Source: Kitasatospora xanthocidica
GTDB lineage: Bacteria > Actinomycetota > Actinomycetes > Streptomycetales > Streptomycetaceae
Length of the DNA stretch: 64,000 nt
Reading direction: 5' to 3'
Assembly: GCF_014656195.1 (NCBI RefSeq)
Contig: NZ_BNBY01000036.1
Coordinates: 1-64,000 of the forward strand
The notes beneath the pieces were generated by a model that ran no database searches, was not told the origin of the DNA, and worked only from the letters and a program-made list of their open reading frames with translations. How positions within the stretch are numbered: position 1 is the stretch's first letter; each line of letters starts with the position of its first letter. Positions 19,000 through 26,629 of this stretch are shown here, piece by piece. The position numbers and the translations under genes are program-made.

Positions 19000-20334
19000 A
19001 TGGATGCGGAGGGTGCCTGGCGGGTAGGGCAGTTGCGGCGGGCGGCGGTTGCGGCGCTGGTCGGGACGGCGATCGAGTTCTACGACTTCTTCATTTACGG
19101 CACGGCGGCCGCGTTGGTGTTCGGGCCGGTGTTCTTCCCGGGGCTGGGTGCGGTGGGGGCGTTGCTGGCGGCGTTCTCGGTGTACGCGGTGGCGTTCCTG
19201 GCCCGGCCGTTGGGGGCGGTGGTGTTCGGGCATTTCGGGGACCGGGTGGGGCGGAAGGCGACGCTGGTGGTGTCGCTGTTGCTGATGGGGTCGGCGACGG
19301 CGGCGGTGGGGGTGTTGCCGGGGTTCGCGGCCTGGGGGTGGTGGGCGCCGGCGGTGCTGGTGGCGTTGCGGGTGTGCCAGGGCGTCGGGTTGGGCGGGGA
19401 GTGGGGTGGCGCGGCGCTGCTGATCGCGGAGAACGCGCCGGCCGGGCGGCGGGGGCGGTACGGGGGTTTCCTGCAGTTGGGGCCGACGATCGGCTTCGTG
19501 CTGGCGAACGGGGTGTTCCTGGCGCTGCAACTCGGGCTGGACGAGCGGGCGTTCCGCGCGTGGGGGTGGCGGGTGCCGTTCGTGGCCTCGTTCGTGCTGG
19601 TGGTGGTGGGGCTGGTCGTGCGGTTGCGGGTCGAGGAGTCGCCGCTGTTCCGGTCGGCCGGGCGGGCGGGGCGGCCGCCGGTGGTGGAGGTGCTGCGTGA
19701 GCACTGGCGTCCGGTGCTGGCGGGCGGCGGGGCGATCACGGTGGGGTACGCGCTGTTCTATCTGACGACGACGTACGCGCTGGCGTACGCGACGTCGGGG
19801 CTCGGGGCGGCGAGCACGGTGGTGCTGTCGATGCTGCTGGTCGGCGCGGTGGGCATGGCCGTGACGGTGTGGCTGAGCGCCTCGTACAGCGACCGGTGGG
19901 GGCGGCGGCGGACGCTGCGGTGGGCGACGGGTCTGGCGGCGGGCTGGTCGCTGGTGCTGTTCCCGTTGCTGGAGACGGTGAGCCGGGCGCTGATGTTCGT
20001 CGCGCTGGCGGGGGCGATGGTGGTGCTGGGCTGCATGTTCGGGCCGGTGGCGGCGTTCCTGCCGGAGCTGTTCCCGACCCGGGTGCGGTACACGGGTGCC
20101 GCGTTGACGTACAACCTGGGCGGGGTGATCGGCGGTGCGACGACGCCGTTGGTGGCGACGCGGCTGACCGAGGCGTACGGGACGGCGCAGCCGGTGGGCT
20201 GGTACCTGGCGGGGCTGGGTGTGCTGGCCCTGGGGTGTCTGCGGCTGCTGCCGGAGACGACCGGCGCGGAGCTCGGGGCGGTTGACGGCGGACGCCGCCG
20301 GGCGCCCCTGCTGGGGGCGGATCCGGCGGCGTAG
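19000..20334 (+). CDS. MFS transporter, metabolite:H+ symporter (MHS) family
   Basis: The 444-residue, 12-helix major facilitator shows the MHS-family signatures IEFYDFFIYG in helix 1, FGHFGDRVGRK in the loop 2-3 motif, and RVCQGVGLGGEWGGAALLIAENAP. The last matches the ShiA/ProP/KgtP branch, which imports organic acids, shikimate or osmolytes with protons. ATG 19000 was preferred over an upstream start because it follows a GGTGGT-rich leader and gives the usual N-terminus. Codon use is unusually rich in GTG and GGG relative to its neighbours. It has no obvious operon partner, and its substrate cannot be predicted. Confidence 0.9.
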   Translation: MDAEGAWRVGQLRRAAVAALVGTAIEFYDFFIYGTAAALVFGPVFFPGLGAVGALLAAFSVYAVAFLARPLGAVVFGHFGDRVGRKATLVVSLLLMGSATAAVGVLPGFAAWGWWAPAVLVALRVCQGVGLGGEWGGAALLIAENAPAGRRGRYGGFLQLGPTIGFVLANGVFLALQLGLDERAFRAWGWRVPFVASFVLVVVGLVVRLRVEESPLFRSAGRAGRPPVVEVLREHWRPVLAGGGAITVGYALFYLTTTYALAYATSGLGAASTVVLSMLLVGAVGMAVTVWLSASYSDRWGRRRTLRWATGLAAGWSLVLFPLLETVSRALMFVALAGAMVVLGCMFGPVAAFLPELFPTRVRYTGAALTYNLGGVIGGATTPLVATRLTEAYGTAQPVGWYLAGLGVLALGCLRLLPETTGAELGAVDGGRRRAPLLGADPAA

Positions 20335-20395
20335 GGCGCGCGGGCGGGAAGGGAAGCAGGCGACAGGGCGCGGGCAGGGCGCAGAGGCAGGCCGG

Positions 20396-20992
20396 TCAGC
20401 CGGCCAGGGCGGCGCGGCCGGCCAGCACGACGGCGGTGTGCCGGGCGACGCGCCCGCCGAGGTGCTCGGCGGTCGCGATGTCGGCCTTGTGGACGGCGTC
20501 CGGGCCGGCGTCGGAGGGGGAGGAGGCGGCGGCGCCGCTGAAGAAGCCGAGGCGGTTGAGGTCGTCCTCGGAGGCGGTGGTGGCGTTCCAGCCGGGCTTG
20601 AGGCCGAGGTTGACCCAGTTCATGCCGTGCTGGGCGGCGAGGGTCTGGAAGTAGCCGAGGGTGCCGGCCTTGTCGCCGCTCTTGGAGGCGGAGTTGGTGA
20701 AGCCGGCCGCGACCTTGTCCTTCCAGGCGTCGGTGAACCAGCGCTTGCTGCTGGCCTCGGCGAAGACGTGGAAGGCGCCGGAGGCGGTGCCCATGTAGGT
20801 GGGGGAGCCGAAGACGATCGCGTCGGCGGCGTCCAGCTGGGCCCACTGCTCCTCGGTGATGGTGTCGACGGCGATGGTGACGACCTCGGCACCCGCGGCG
20901 GCGGCCCCGCGGGCGACGGCCTCGGCGATCACGGCGGTGTGGCCGTAGCCGGAGTGGTAGGCGAGGGCGACGGTGGGGCGGGTGGCGGTCAT
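20396..20992 (-). CDS. Flavodoxin-fold NAD(P)H:quinone oxidoreductase-like protein (WrbA type)
   Basis: The 198-residue cytosolic protein begins with the FMN phosphate-binding loop YHSGYGHTAVIAEAVARG (about 10-27), followed by the flavodoxin strand IVFGSPTYMGTASGAF (about 58-73) and a third FMN-contact stretch GYFQTLAAQHGMNWVNLG. Such proteins reduce quinones by two electrons. ATG 20992 excludes a Pro/Arg-rich upstream extension. It is transcribed away from an HxlR-type regulator across a palindromic operator, the classic arrangement for quinone- or electrophile-responsive control (as with YodB/QorR families). The specific inducer is inferred, not shown. Confidence 0.88.
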   Translation of the reverse strand: MTATRPTVALAYHSGYGHTAVIAEAVARGAAAAGAEVVTIAVDTITEEQWAQLDAADAIVFGSPTYMGTASGAFHVFAEASSKRWFTDAWKDKVAAGFTNSASKSGDKAGTLGYFQTLAAQHGMNWVNLGLKPGWNATTASEDDLNRLGFFSGAAASSPSDAGPDAVHKADIATAEHLGGRVARHTAVVLAGRAALAG

Positions 20993-21108
20993 CGGGGCAC
21001 TCCTGGGGAAGGGGGACGGGCGGGAGCCGGCACGAGGGCACGCACCAGGACGTAGTGGACGGACCGGGGGCAGGACGCGCGGTGGCGGCCCCGGTCCGTC
21101 TACGGTCT

Positions 21109-21133
21109 CCAATATAGACCAGGTCTCTATTGG
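21109..21133. promoter_or_regulatory. Palindromic operator between the flavodoxin and hxlR-type genes
   Basis: A 25-bp near-perfect dyad with CCAATA-N-AGACC half-sites lies between the divergent genes in an AT-rich pocket. Further GGTCTCC (21104) and GGAGACC (21150) half-sites flank it. It is the natural binding site for the adjacent HxlR-type dimer and would cover both promoters. Confidence 0.7.
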
Positions 21134-21175
21134 TTACCAAGGATGGATTGGAGACCAGGGGCTACCCTGGACGGC

Positions 21176-21628
21176 ATGACGACCGAGGAAGCTGCCCCCG
21201 CCCGGGCCGGGCAGTGCGAGGACCGACCGACGGGCGGCGGAGCGGCGGAGCAGGGGTACGACGTCTTCGCCCAGGTCTGCCCCAGCCGCGCGGTGTTCGC
21301 CGAGCTGGCGGACAAGTGGTCGCTGCTGATCCTGATGAGCCTGGCGGCCTGCGGGCCGCAGCGCTTCTCCGAGCTCCAGCGCGGGATCGGCGGGGTCAGC
21401 CGCAAGATGCTCACCCAGTCGCTGCGCAACCTGGAGCGCAGCGGCCTGCTGCTCCGCACGGTCTACCCGGAGACGCCGCCGCGGGTGGTCTACGACCTGC
21501 TGCCGCTCGGCCGCGAGCTGGCCGAGTTGGTCACGCCGCTCGGCCGGTGGACCGAGCACCGGGCCGACCGGATGCTGGCGGCCCGCGGGGAGTTCGACGC
21601 CGCGCACGCCGCGCACGCCGGGGAGTGA
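21176..21628 (+). CDS. HxlR-type winged-helix transcriptional regulator
   Basis: The 150-residue protein matches the HxlR/DUF24 winged-helix family. It has a lone Cys in QVCPSRAVF near residue 36, then the DNA-binding core KWSLLILMSLAACGPQRFSELQRGIGGVSRKMLTQSLRNLERSGLL, and a wing around PPRVVYDLLPLGREL. A conserved N-terminal Cys is the redox or electrophile sensor in YodB and QorR relatives; here the Cys is in the matching place. ATG 21176 lies just downstream of the palindrome it probably binds. It probably represses itself and the divergent flavodoxin gene. Confidence 0.9.
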   Translation: MTTEEAAPARAGQCEDRPTGGGAAEQGYDVFAQVCPSRAVFAELADKWSLLILMSLAACGPQRFSELQRGIGGVSRKMLTQSLRNLERSGLLLRTVYPETPPRVVYDLLPLGRELAELVTPLGRWTEHRADRMLAARGEFDAAHAAHAGE

Positions 21629-21734
21629 GCTCCCGGGAGAGGCGCGGACGGCCCGGTGCGGAGCCGATTTCCCTTCCGGGCCGACGGCCGTGTAATGTCT
21701 TCCTTGTTCGACCGGCCCGGTGAAAACCCGGCAA

Positions 21735-21807
21735 GCCCCTATAGCTCAGTCGGTAGAGCGTCTCCATGGTAAGGAGAAGGTCTGCGGTTCGATTCCGCAT
21801 GGGGGCT
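21735..21807 (+). tRNA. tRNA-Thr (GGT)
   Basis: A complete cloverleaf is visible: acceptor GCCCCTA/TGGGGGC, D arm GCTC/GAGC, anticodon stem TCTCC/GGAGA with loop ATGGTAA (anticodon GGT), and T arm TGCGG-TTCGATT-CCGCA. Residue 73 is T, and CCA is not encoded. Confidence 0.96.
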
Positions 21808-21814
21808 CAACTGG

Positions 21815-21842
21815 AAGACCCCCGCCTCGTGGCGGGGGTCTT
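21815..21842 (+). terminator. Rho-independent terminator after tRNA-Thr
   Basis: A 12-bp stem (arms 21815-21826 and 21831-21842, loop TCGT) followed by a T sits eight bases after the tRNA. Confidence 0.85.
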
Positions 21843-21969
21843 TCGCGTTTCCGCCGATCACCGCCGGCACGGGCTGGCGGGTCGGGTACGGAATGCGCTG
21901 TGATGGTGCGTCACCGGCCGACCGCCCTAGGGGTGCGGGCGCGAGCCGGACCCCGACCGGGAGGGCGTC

Positions 21970-22638
21970 ATGGGCGTTCGACTCGTGGTGGTGGACGACC
22001 ACCGGCTGTTGGCCGAGGCCCTGGCCACCGCGCTCCAGCTGCGCGGCCACCGGGTGCTCGCGGTCGGCTCCCCGGCGGCCGTCGCCGCCGATCTGGTGGC
22101 CGGGCGCCGGCCCGAGGTGTGTCTGCTGGGCGTGGCCGCACCGGGGGAGTCGGGGGCCTTCGACGGGCTTCGCCGGATCCGCCGCGAACGTCCCGAGGTG
22201 GCCGTGATCGTGCTCGGGCCGGTGGGTGAACTGCGCGGTGTGGCCGGGGCGTTCGCGGCCGGGGCGGCGGGTTACGTGCCCAGCGACGAGCGCATCGAGG
22301 TGGTCGAGCGGGCCATCGGGCGGGCCCGGGCGGGCGAGGCCGCGGTCGCGGTGGACATCCTGCGCGGCGCCTTCGACCAACTGCTGCGCCCGGCACCCGA
22401 ACCGGACGACGAGGCGGTGCGGCTGCTGCGGCTGCTGACCCGCCGTGAGGTGCAGGTACTGGCCCGGATCGCGGACGGCGAGGACACCGCCGCGATCGCC
22501 GCCGGGATGCGGATCGCGGCCAGCACCGCCCGGACGCACGTCCAGCGGGTGCTGATGAAGCTCGGCGCGCGGACCCGGTTGGAGGCGGCCGCGGTGGCGG
22601 CGCGCACCGGTCTGCTGGAGCGGATGGCCGGCGGCTGA
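21970..22638 (+). CDS. LuxR-type response regulator with degenerate receiver (no phosphoacceptor Asp)
   Basis: The 222-residue protein has an N-terminal receiver-like domain and a C-terminal LuxR/NarL helix-turn-helix (LTRREVQVLARIADGEDTAAIAAGM then STARTHVQRVLMKLGARTRLEA). The acidic pocket residues Asp9 and Asp10 remain (VVDDHR). The phosphoacceptor position reads LLGVAAP, so it is Gly54. The switch Thr is Gly83 (VLGPVG) and the invariant Lys is Ser105 (GYVPSDE). It therefore cannot use aspartyl phosphorylation in the usual way and is probably constitutive or ligand-controlled, as in atypical response regulators. No histidine kinase is adjacent. It is a paralogue of the regulator at 24180, on the other side of galE. 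Confidence 0.88.
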   Translation: MGVRLVVVDDHRLLAEALATALQLRGHRVLAVGSPAAVAADLVAGRRPEVCLLGVAAPGESGAFDGLRRIRRERPEVAVIVLGPVGELRGVAGAFAAGAAGYVPSDERIEVVERAIGRARAGEAAVAVDILRGAFDQLLRPAPEPDDEAVRLLRLLTRREVQVLARIADGEDTAAIAAGMRIAASTARTHVQRVLMKLGARTRLEAAAVAARTGLLERMAGG

Positions 22639-22875
22639 GGGCGCCCGCGACCCAGGCCGTCGGCGGGCCGTCGGCGGAGCGGCCCGGTGCGGCCGCTCGG
22701 CGGAACGGCACGCGGGCCGGGATGTTCCGGGGGCTGAGGAGTTGGTGAAAAGCCCGCGCACGGCCCCCGTGTGGTCCGGAGCACTCCGGCGGATTGGGAG
22801 AATGGCCGCAGTCGTACGCATTCCGTCGATGGCACCCGCCGACCGCGCGGACCATCGCCCGCTGGAGGTCTCAAC

Positions 22876-23838
22876 ATGAGTAAGTACCTGGTCACGGGTG
22901 GCGCCGGCTACGTCGGCAGCGTGGTGGCCGCCCACCTGCTGGAGGCGGGGCACCAGGTGACCGTCCTGGACGACCTCTCGACGGGCTTCCGCGAGGGCGT
23001 GCCGGCCGGCGCCGAGTTCGTCGAGGGCCGGATCCAGGAGGCCGGCCGGGTGCTGGACGGCTCCTTCGACGGCGTGCTGCACTTCGCCGCCTCCTCGCAG
23101 GTCGGCGAGTCGGTCGTGGACCCGGAGAAGTACTGGCGCAACAACGTGGCCGGCTCGCTGGAGCTGATCAGCGCGATGCGCGAGGCGGGCGTGCGCAAGC
23201 TCGTGTTCTCCTCGACCGCCGCCACCTACGGCGAGCCGGAGGCCGTGCCGATCGCCGAGACCGCCCGCACCGCGCCGACCAACACCTACGGCGCCACCAA
23301 GCTCGCGGTGGACCACCTGATCACCAGCGAGGCCGTCGCGCACGGCCTGGCCGCCGTCTCGCTGCGCTACTTCAACGTGGCCGGCGCGTACGGCGCGTAC
23401 GGCGAGCGGCACGACCCCGAGTCGCACCTGATCCCGCTGGTCTTCCAGGCCGCGCTCGGGCAGCGCCCGCACATCGCGGTGTACGGCGACGACTACCCGA
23501 CCCCGGACGGCACCTGCATCCGCGACTACATCCACGTCGCGGACCTGGCCGACGCCCACCTGCTGGCGCTGGACGCCGCCAAGCCGGGCGAGCACCTGAT
23601 CTGCAACCTGGGCAACGGCAGCGGCTTCTCGGTGCGCGAGGTGATCGAGTCGGTCAAGCGCGTCACCGGCAAGGAGATCCCGGTGCGGGTGGAGGGCCGC
23701 CGGGCCGGCGACCCGGCGGTGCTGGTGGCCTCGGCCGCCCGTGCCCACGAGGCGCTCGGCTGGACCCCGCGCCGTCCGAACCTGGACGACATCGTCGCCG
23801 ACGCCTGGAAGTTCACCCTGGAGAAGAACGGCCGCTAG
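22876..23838 (+). CDS. galE: UDP-glucose 4-epimerase
   Basis: GalE interconverts UDP-glucose and UDP-galactose using tightly bound NAD. The 320-residue extended-SDR protein has the Rossmann loop GGAGYVGS (about 8-15), the Ser-x-Thr segment SSTAATYGEP, the YGATK catalytic Tyr-x-x-x-Lys motif (about 137-141), and the C-terminal sugar-binding CIRDYIHVADLADAH stretch. ATG 22876 is preceded by a clear GGAGG at 22864-22868. It is not next to galT or galK, so it is probably used to supply UDP-galactose for cell-surface glycans rather than galactose catabolism. A strong terminator follows. Confidence 0.95.
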   Translation: MSKYLVTGGAGYVGSVVAAHLLEAGHQVTVLDDLSTGFREGVPAGAEFVEGRIQEAGRVLDGSFDGVLHFAASSQVGESVVDPEKYWRNNVAGSLELISAMREAGVRKLVFSSTAATYGEPEAVPIAETARTAPTNTYGATKLAVDHLITSEAVAHGLAAVSLRYFNVAGAYGAYGERHDPESHLIPLVFQAALGQRPHIAVYGDDYPTPDGTCIRDYIHVADLADAHLLALDAAKPGEHLICNLGNGSGFSVREVIESVKRVTGKEIPVRVEGRRAGDPAVLVASAARAHEALGWTPRRPNLDDIVADAWKFTLEKNGR

Positions 23839-23877
23839 GCCCGCAGGCCACGGCGGCCGGACACCGCAGACCGCCGT

Positions 23878-23912
23878 GGACGCCGCTCCCGTACGCCCCG
23901 GGAGCGGCGTCC
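23878..23912 (+). terminator. Terminator after galE; gap 23839-24179 otherwise empty
   Basis: A perfect 14-bp stem (arms 23878-23891 and 23899-23912) is followed by no T-run. The remaining 340-bp gap shows no supported gene. It must carry the promoter of the regulator starting at 24180. Confidence 0.75.
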
Positions 23913-24179
23913 GGGCCCGGCGCCCGCGTCCGGCGTCCGGACCATCGGAGCACCGGCCGGTGGGCAAACCCCGCCACTCACGCACCTTCTGACGAAACTT
24001 CACCAAATCGCCACGAGGGCCTTTCCCGACCCCGTACGCTGAGATCGGTACCGGTTGGGGGGCCGGCGCCCTTTCGACCTCACCGGCCACCGGTGGGCGG
24101 GCGGATCGGCAGGCCGGAACGCGGACGCCGGACCGGTCCCCGCTCCCGGGCTCGGGCGGTCTGAGCAGGGGGAGGGACG

Positions 24180-25133
24180 ATGGGGCGGATTCGCGTCCTG
24201 GTGGTCGACGACCACCGGATCTTCGCCGAGGCACTGGCCGCGGCGCTCGCCGCCGAGCCCGACGTGGAGGTGGGCGCGGCCGGCAGCGCGGCGGCGGCCG
24301 AGCGGGCGATGGAGCGCGCCGCCACCGAGGGCCGGCCCTACGACGTGGCGCTGATCGACGCCGACCTCGGGGCCGGCGGCGCCCTCGGTCCGCCGGGGGC
24401 GGCTCCGCCGACGGTGCGCAGACGGCCCGGTACGGAGTCCGTCGAGGAGGTCCGGCGCCGGGCGGTCCCGCCCCTGCCGCCGCCGCGCCGGCCGGCCGTA
24501 CCGCCCGGGGTGCCGTCCCCGCTGTCGTCCGCTGTGCCGGGTGTGCCGCCGGTCGGCGCCCGCCCGGACCCGGTCCGGGTCGATCAGCTCAGAACCACCG
24601 CCCCGCCGCCCGACGGCATCACCCTGTTGGCCCGGCTCCGCCGGGCGCACCCCGGGCTCCGCGCCGTCGTCCTGGCCACCGCCGACGATCCGCACCGCGC
24701 CGCCCGCGCCCTGCACGCGGGTGCCACCGGCTGGGTGGCGAAGGAGAGTTCACTGGCCCGGCTGCTCGCGGTGGTCCGGGGGGTGCTGCGGGACGAGACG
24801 CACCTGCCGCCCGCGCTGCTCACCGGGGTGATCCGCGAACTCACCACCGCCCGCCGGGACCGCACCGAGAGCGAGCGGCTGGTGGACACCCTCACGCCGC
24901 GGGAGAAGCAGATCCTGCGCTGCATGGTCGCGGGCCTGGGGCGCCAGGCCGTCGCGGAGCGGCTCTACCTGTCGCCGCACACCGTCCGGACGCACATGCA
25001 GAACGTGCTCGGCAAGCTCGGGGTGCACTCCACGCTGGCCGCCGTCGCGGTCGCCCGCCGGGCCGGGGTCAGCCCCGCCGAGCCGTCCGTGCCACCGCCG
25101 CCGTCCGTGGCGGCCACCGTCGAAAGGCCGTGA
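24180..25133 (+). CDS. LuxR-type response regulator with a large insertion inside the receiver
   Basis: The 317-residue regulator starts with a receiver domain whose Asp10/Asp11 pocket and probable phosphoacceptor Asp60 (LIDADLG) are intact. About 80 Pro/Arg/Val-rich residues (about 65-144) then interrupt it before the domain resumes at DGITLLARLRRAHPGLRAVVLAT; the invariant Lys188 (GWVAKES) is present. The C-terminal LuxR helix-turn-helix is canonical (LTPREKQILRCMVAGLGRQAVAERL, then SPHTVRTHMQNVLGKLGV). The insert falls in the loop right after the phosphorylation site, where partners and the dimer interface usually form. The N-terminus closely resembles that of the regulator at 21970. No kinase is adjacent. 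Confidence 0.88.
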   Translation: MGRIRVLVVDDHRIFAEALAAALAAEPDVEVGAAGSAAAAERAMERAATEGRPYDVALIDADLGAGGALGPPGAAPPTVRRRPGTESVEEVRRRAVPPLPPPRRPAVPPGVPSPLSSAVPGVPPVGARPDPVRVDQLRTTAPPPDGITLLARLRRAHPGLRAVVLATADDPHRAARALHAGATGWVAKESSLARLLAVVRGVLRDETHLPPALLTGVIRELTTARRDRTESERLVDTLTPREKQILRCMVAGLGRQAVAERLYLSPHTVRTHMQNVLGKLGVHSTLAAVAVARRAGVSPAEPSVPPPPSVAATVERP

Positions 25134-25163
25134 CGAAGGGCTCGGGCCGGCTGTGGTCGCGGG

Positions 25164-25661
25164 TCAGCCCGGGATGTTGTCGAACGGGGCGACCAGCTGC
25201 CGCAGCAGCGCGGCGAGTTCGGTCTGCTGGCCGGAGGTGAGCTGGGCGAGCAGTTCGCGCTCGTGCGCGAGCAGTCCGGCGAGCGCCTGGTCGGCGCGGT
25301 CGCGGCCGTCGTCGGTGAGCCGGACCAGCACGCCGCGCCGGTCGTCCGGGTCGGGCAGCCGCTTGACCAGGCCCTTGCCGGTCAGCCGGTCGATCCGGTT
25401 GGTCATGGTGCCGGAGGTGACCAGGGTCTGGGTGAGCAGCTGGCCGGGGGAGAGCTGGTACGGGGAGCCGGCCCGCCGCAGGGCGGTCAGGACGTCGAAC
25501 TCCCAGGGCTCCAGGCCGTGCTCGGCGAAGGCGGTGCGGCGGGCGCGGTCCAGGTGCCGGGCGAGCCGGCTGACCCGGCTGAGCACCTCGAGCGGCTCCA
25601 CGTCGAGGTCGGGGCGCTCCCGGCGCCACGCTGCGACCAGCCTGTCGACCTCGTCCTCCAT
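25164..25661 (-). CDS. tamR: MarR-family regulator TamR
   Basis: The 165-residue winged-helix protein has the MarR core EFDVLTALRRAGSPYQLSPGQLLTQTLVTSGTMTNRIDRLTGKGLV and the wing DPDDRRGVLVRLTDDG. It is divergent from a trans-aconitate methyltransferase gene. This pairing and the TCTTGA/TCGAGA operators match S. coelicolor TamR, which is reported to bind citrate and aconitates and to derepress tam and other metabolic genes during oxidative stress. ATG 25661 was chosen because it is the first start after the operators. The symbol is given by family and context; ligand response is inferred. Confidence 0.88.
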   Translation of the reverse strand: MEDEVDRLVAAWRRERPDLDVEPLEVLSRVSRLARHLDRARRTAFAEHGLEPWEFDVLTALRRAGSPYQLSPGQLLTQTLVTSGTMTNRIDRLTGKGLVKRLPDPDDRRGVLVRLTDDGRDRADQALAGLLAHERELLAQLTSGQQTELAALLRQLVAPFDNIPG

Positions 25662-25699
25662 GACGATCAGTGTATCGGTGGATGTGTCGATGTGAAGTC

Positions 25700-25756
25700 T
25701 CTTGACATCGAGAAATGTGCCAGCGAGGCTACATCGAGATATCTTGATGTCGAGAT
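25700..25756. promoter_or_regulatory. TamR operator array
   Basis: The sites in the tamR/tam gap are TCTTGACATCGAGA at 25700-25713 and two overlapping 16-bp dyads at 25733-25748 and 25741-25756, which share the central ATCTTGAT. All follow the pattern TCTTGA-N2-TCGAGA or its mirror. The last lies 16 bp from the tam start, so bound TamR would block both directions. Confidence 0.8.
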
Positions 25757-25772
25757 ACCTGCGAGGTGAACC

Positions 25773-26564
25773 ATGACCACCCCCGTCTGGGACCCGGAGC
25801 AGTACCTGCGCTTCGCCGACGAACGCACCCGCCCGCTGCGCGACCTGCTCGCCCGCGTCCCCTCCCTCCCGCACCCCGGCGAGGAGTCGATCCTCGACAT
25901 CGGCTGCGGCCCCGGGAACTCCACCGCCGTCCTCCGCGAACGCTGGCCGCACGCCCGCCTCACCGGCGTCGACAACTCCGCCCCGATGCTCGCCACCGCC
26001 CGTACCGAGGGCGAACCCACCGCCGACTACCTGCTCGCCGACGCCCGCGACTACGACCCCGCGCCGGCCCGGCCGGACCTCGTCGTCTCCAACGCCACCC
26101 TGCAGTGGATCGACGGCCACCTCGGTCTCCTGCCGCGCTGGGCCGCCGCCCTGCGCCCCGGTGGTGCCGTCGCCTTCCAGGTCCCCGGCAACTTCGACGC
26201 CCCCAGCCACACCCTGCTCGCCGACCTGCGCCGCGGCCCGCGCTGGCGCGCCCTGCTCGGCGAGGACCCGGTCCGCGCCGGCGTCCACCCGCCCGAGCGC
26301 TACCTCGACGCCCTGGGCGCCGCCGGCTGCGAGCCGGACGTCTGGGAGACCACCTACCTCACCCCGCTGCCGGGACCGGACCCGGTTCTGGAGTGGGTCA
26401 AGGGCACCGCGCTGCGCCCCGTCCTGACCCGGCTCGCCGACCCGGAGGACCGGGCCGCCTTCCTCGCCGAGTACGGGCGGCTGCTGCGCGAGGCCTACCC
26501 GGCCGGGCCGTCCGGGACGGTCTTCCCGTTCCGGCGGATCTTCGCGGTGGGGGTCAAGCGGTAG
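25773..26564 (+). CDS. tam: trans-Aconitate 2-methyltransferase
   Basis: Tam methylates trans-aconitate, a toxic by-product of aconitase, using SAM, and so protects the citric acid cycle. The 263-residue class I methyltransferase shows W-x-P-x-Y-LRF-x-DERTRP at the N-terminus, motif I ILDIGCGPGNSTAVL (about 40-54), GVDNSAPML, and LVVSNATLQWIDGH, all characteristic of Tam. ATG 25773 has GCGAGGTGA upstream. It is divergent from tamR with an operator array between. The TAG stop is followed by degenerate 17-22-bp units containing GCGGTAGG (26553-26610). Confidence 0.93.
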   Translation: MTTPVWDPEQYLRFADERTRPLRDLLARVPSLPHPGEESILDIGCGPGNSTAVLRERWPHARLTGVDNSAPMLATARTEGEPTADYLLADARDYDPAPARPDLVVSNATLQWIDGHLGLLPRWAAALRPGGAVAFQVPGNFDAPSHTLLADLRRGPRWRALLGEDPVRAGVHPPERYLDALGAAGCEPDVWETTYLTPLPGPDPVLEWVKGTALRPVLTRLADPEDRAAFLAEYGRLLREAYPAGPSGTVFPFRRIFAVGVKR

Positions 26565-26629
26565 GCGGGATCGAGCGGTAGGTAGTAGGGGGCGAGCGGT
26601 ACGCGGGGGCCAGGCAGTTGGGCCGGGCC

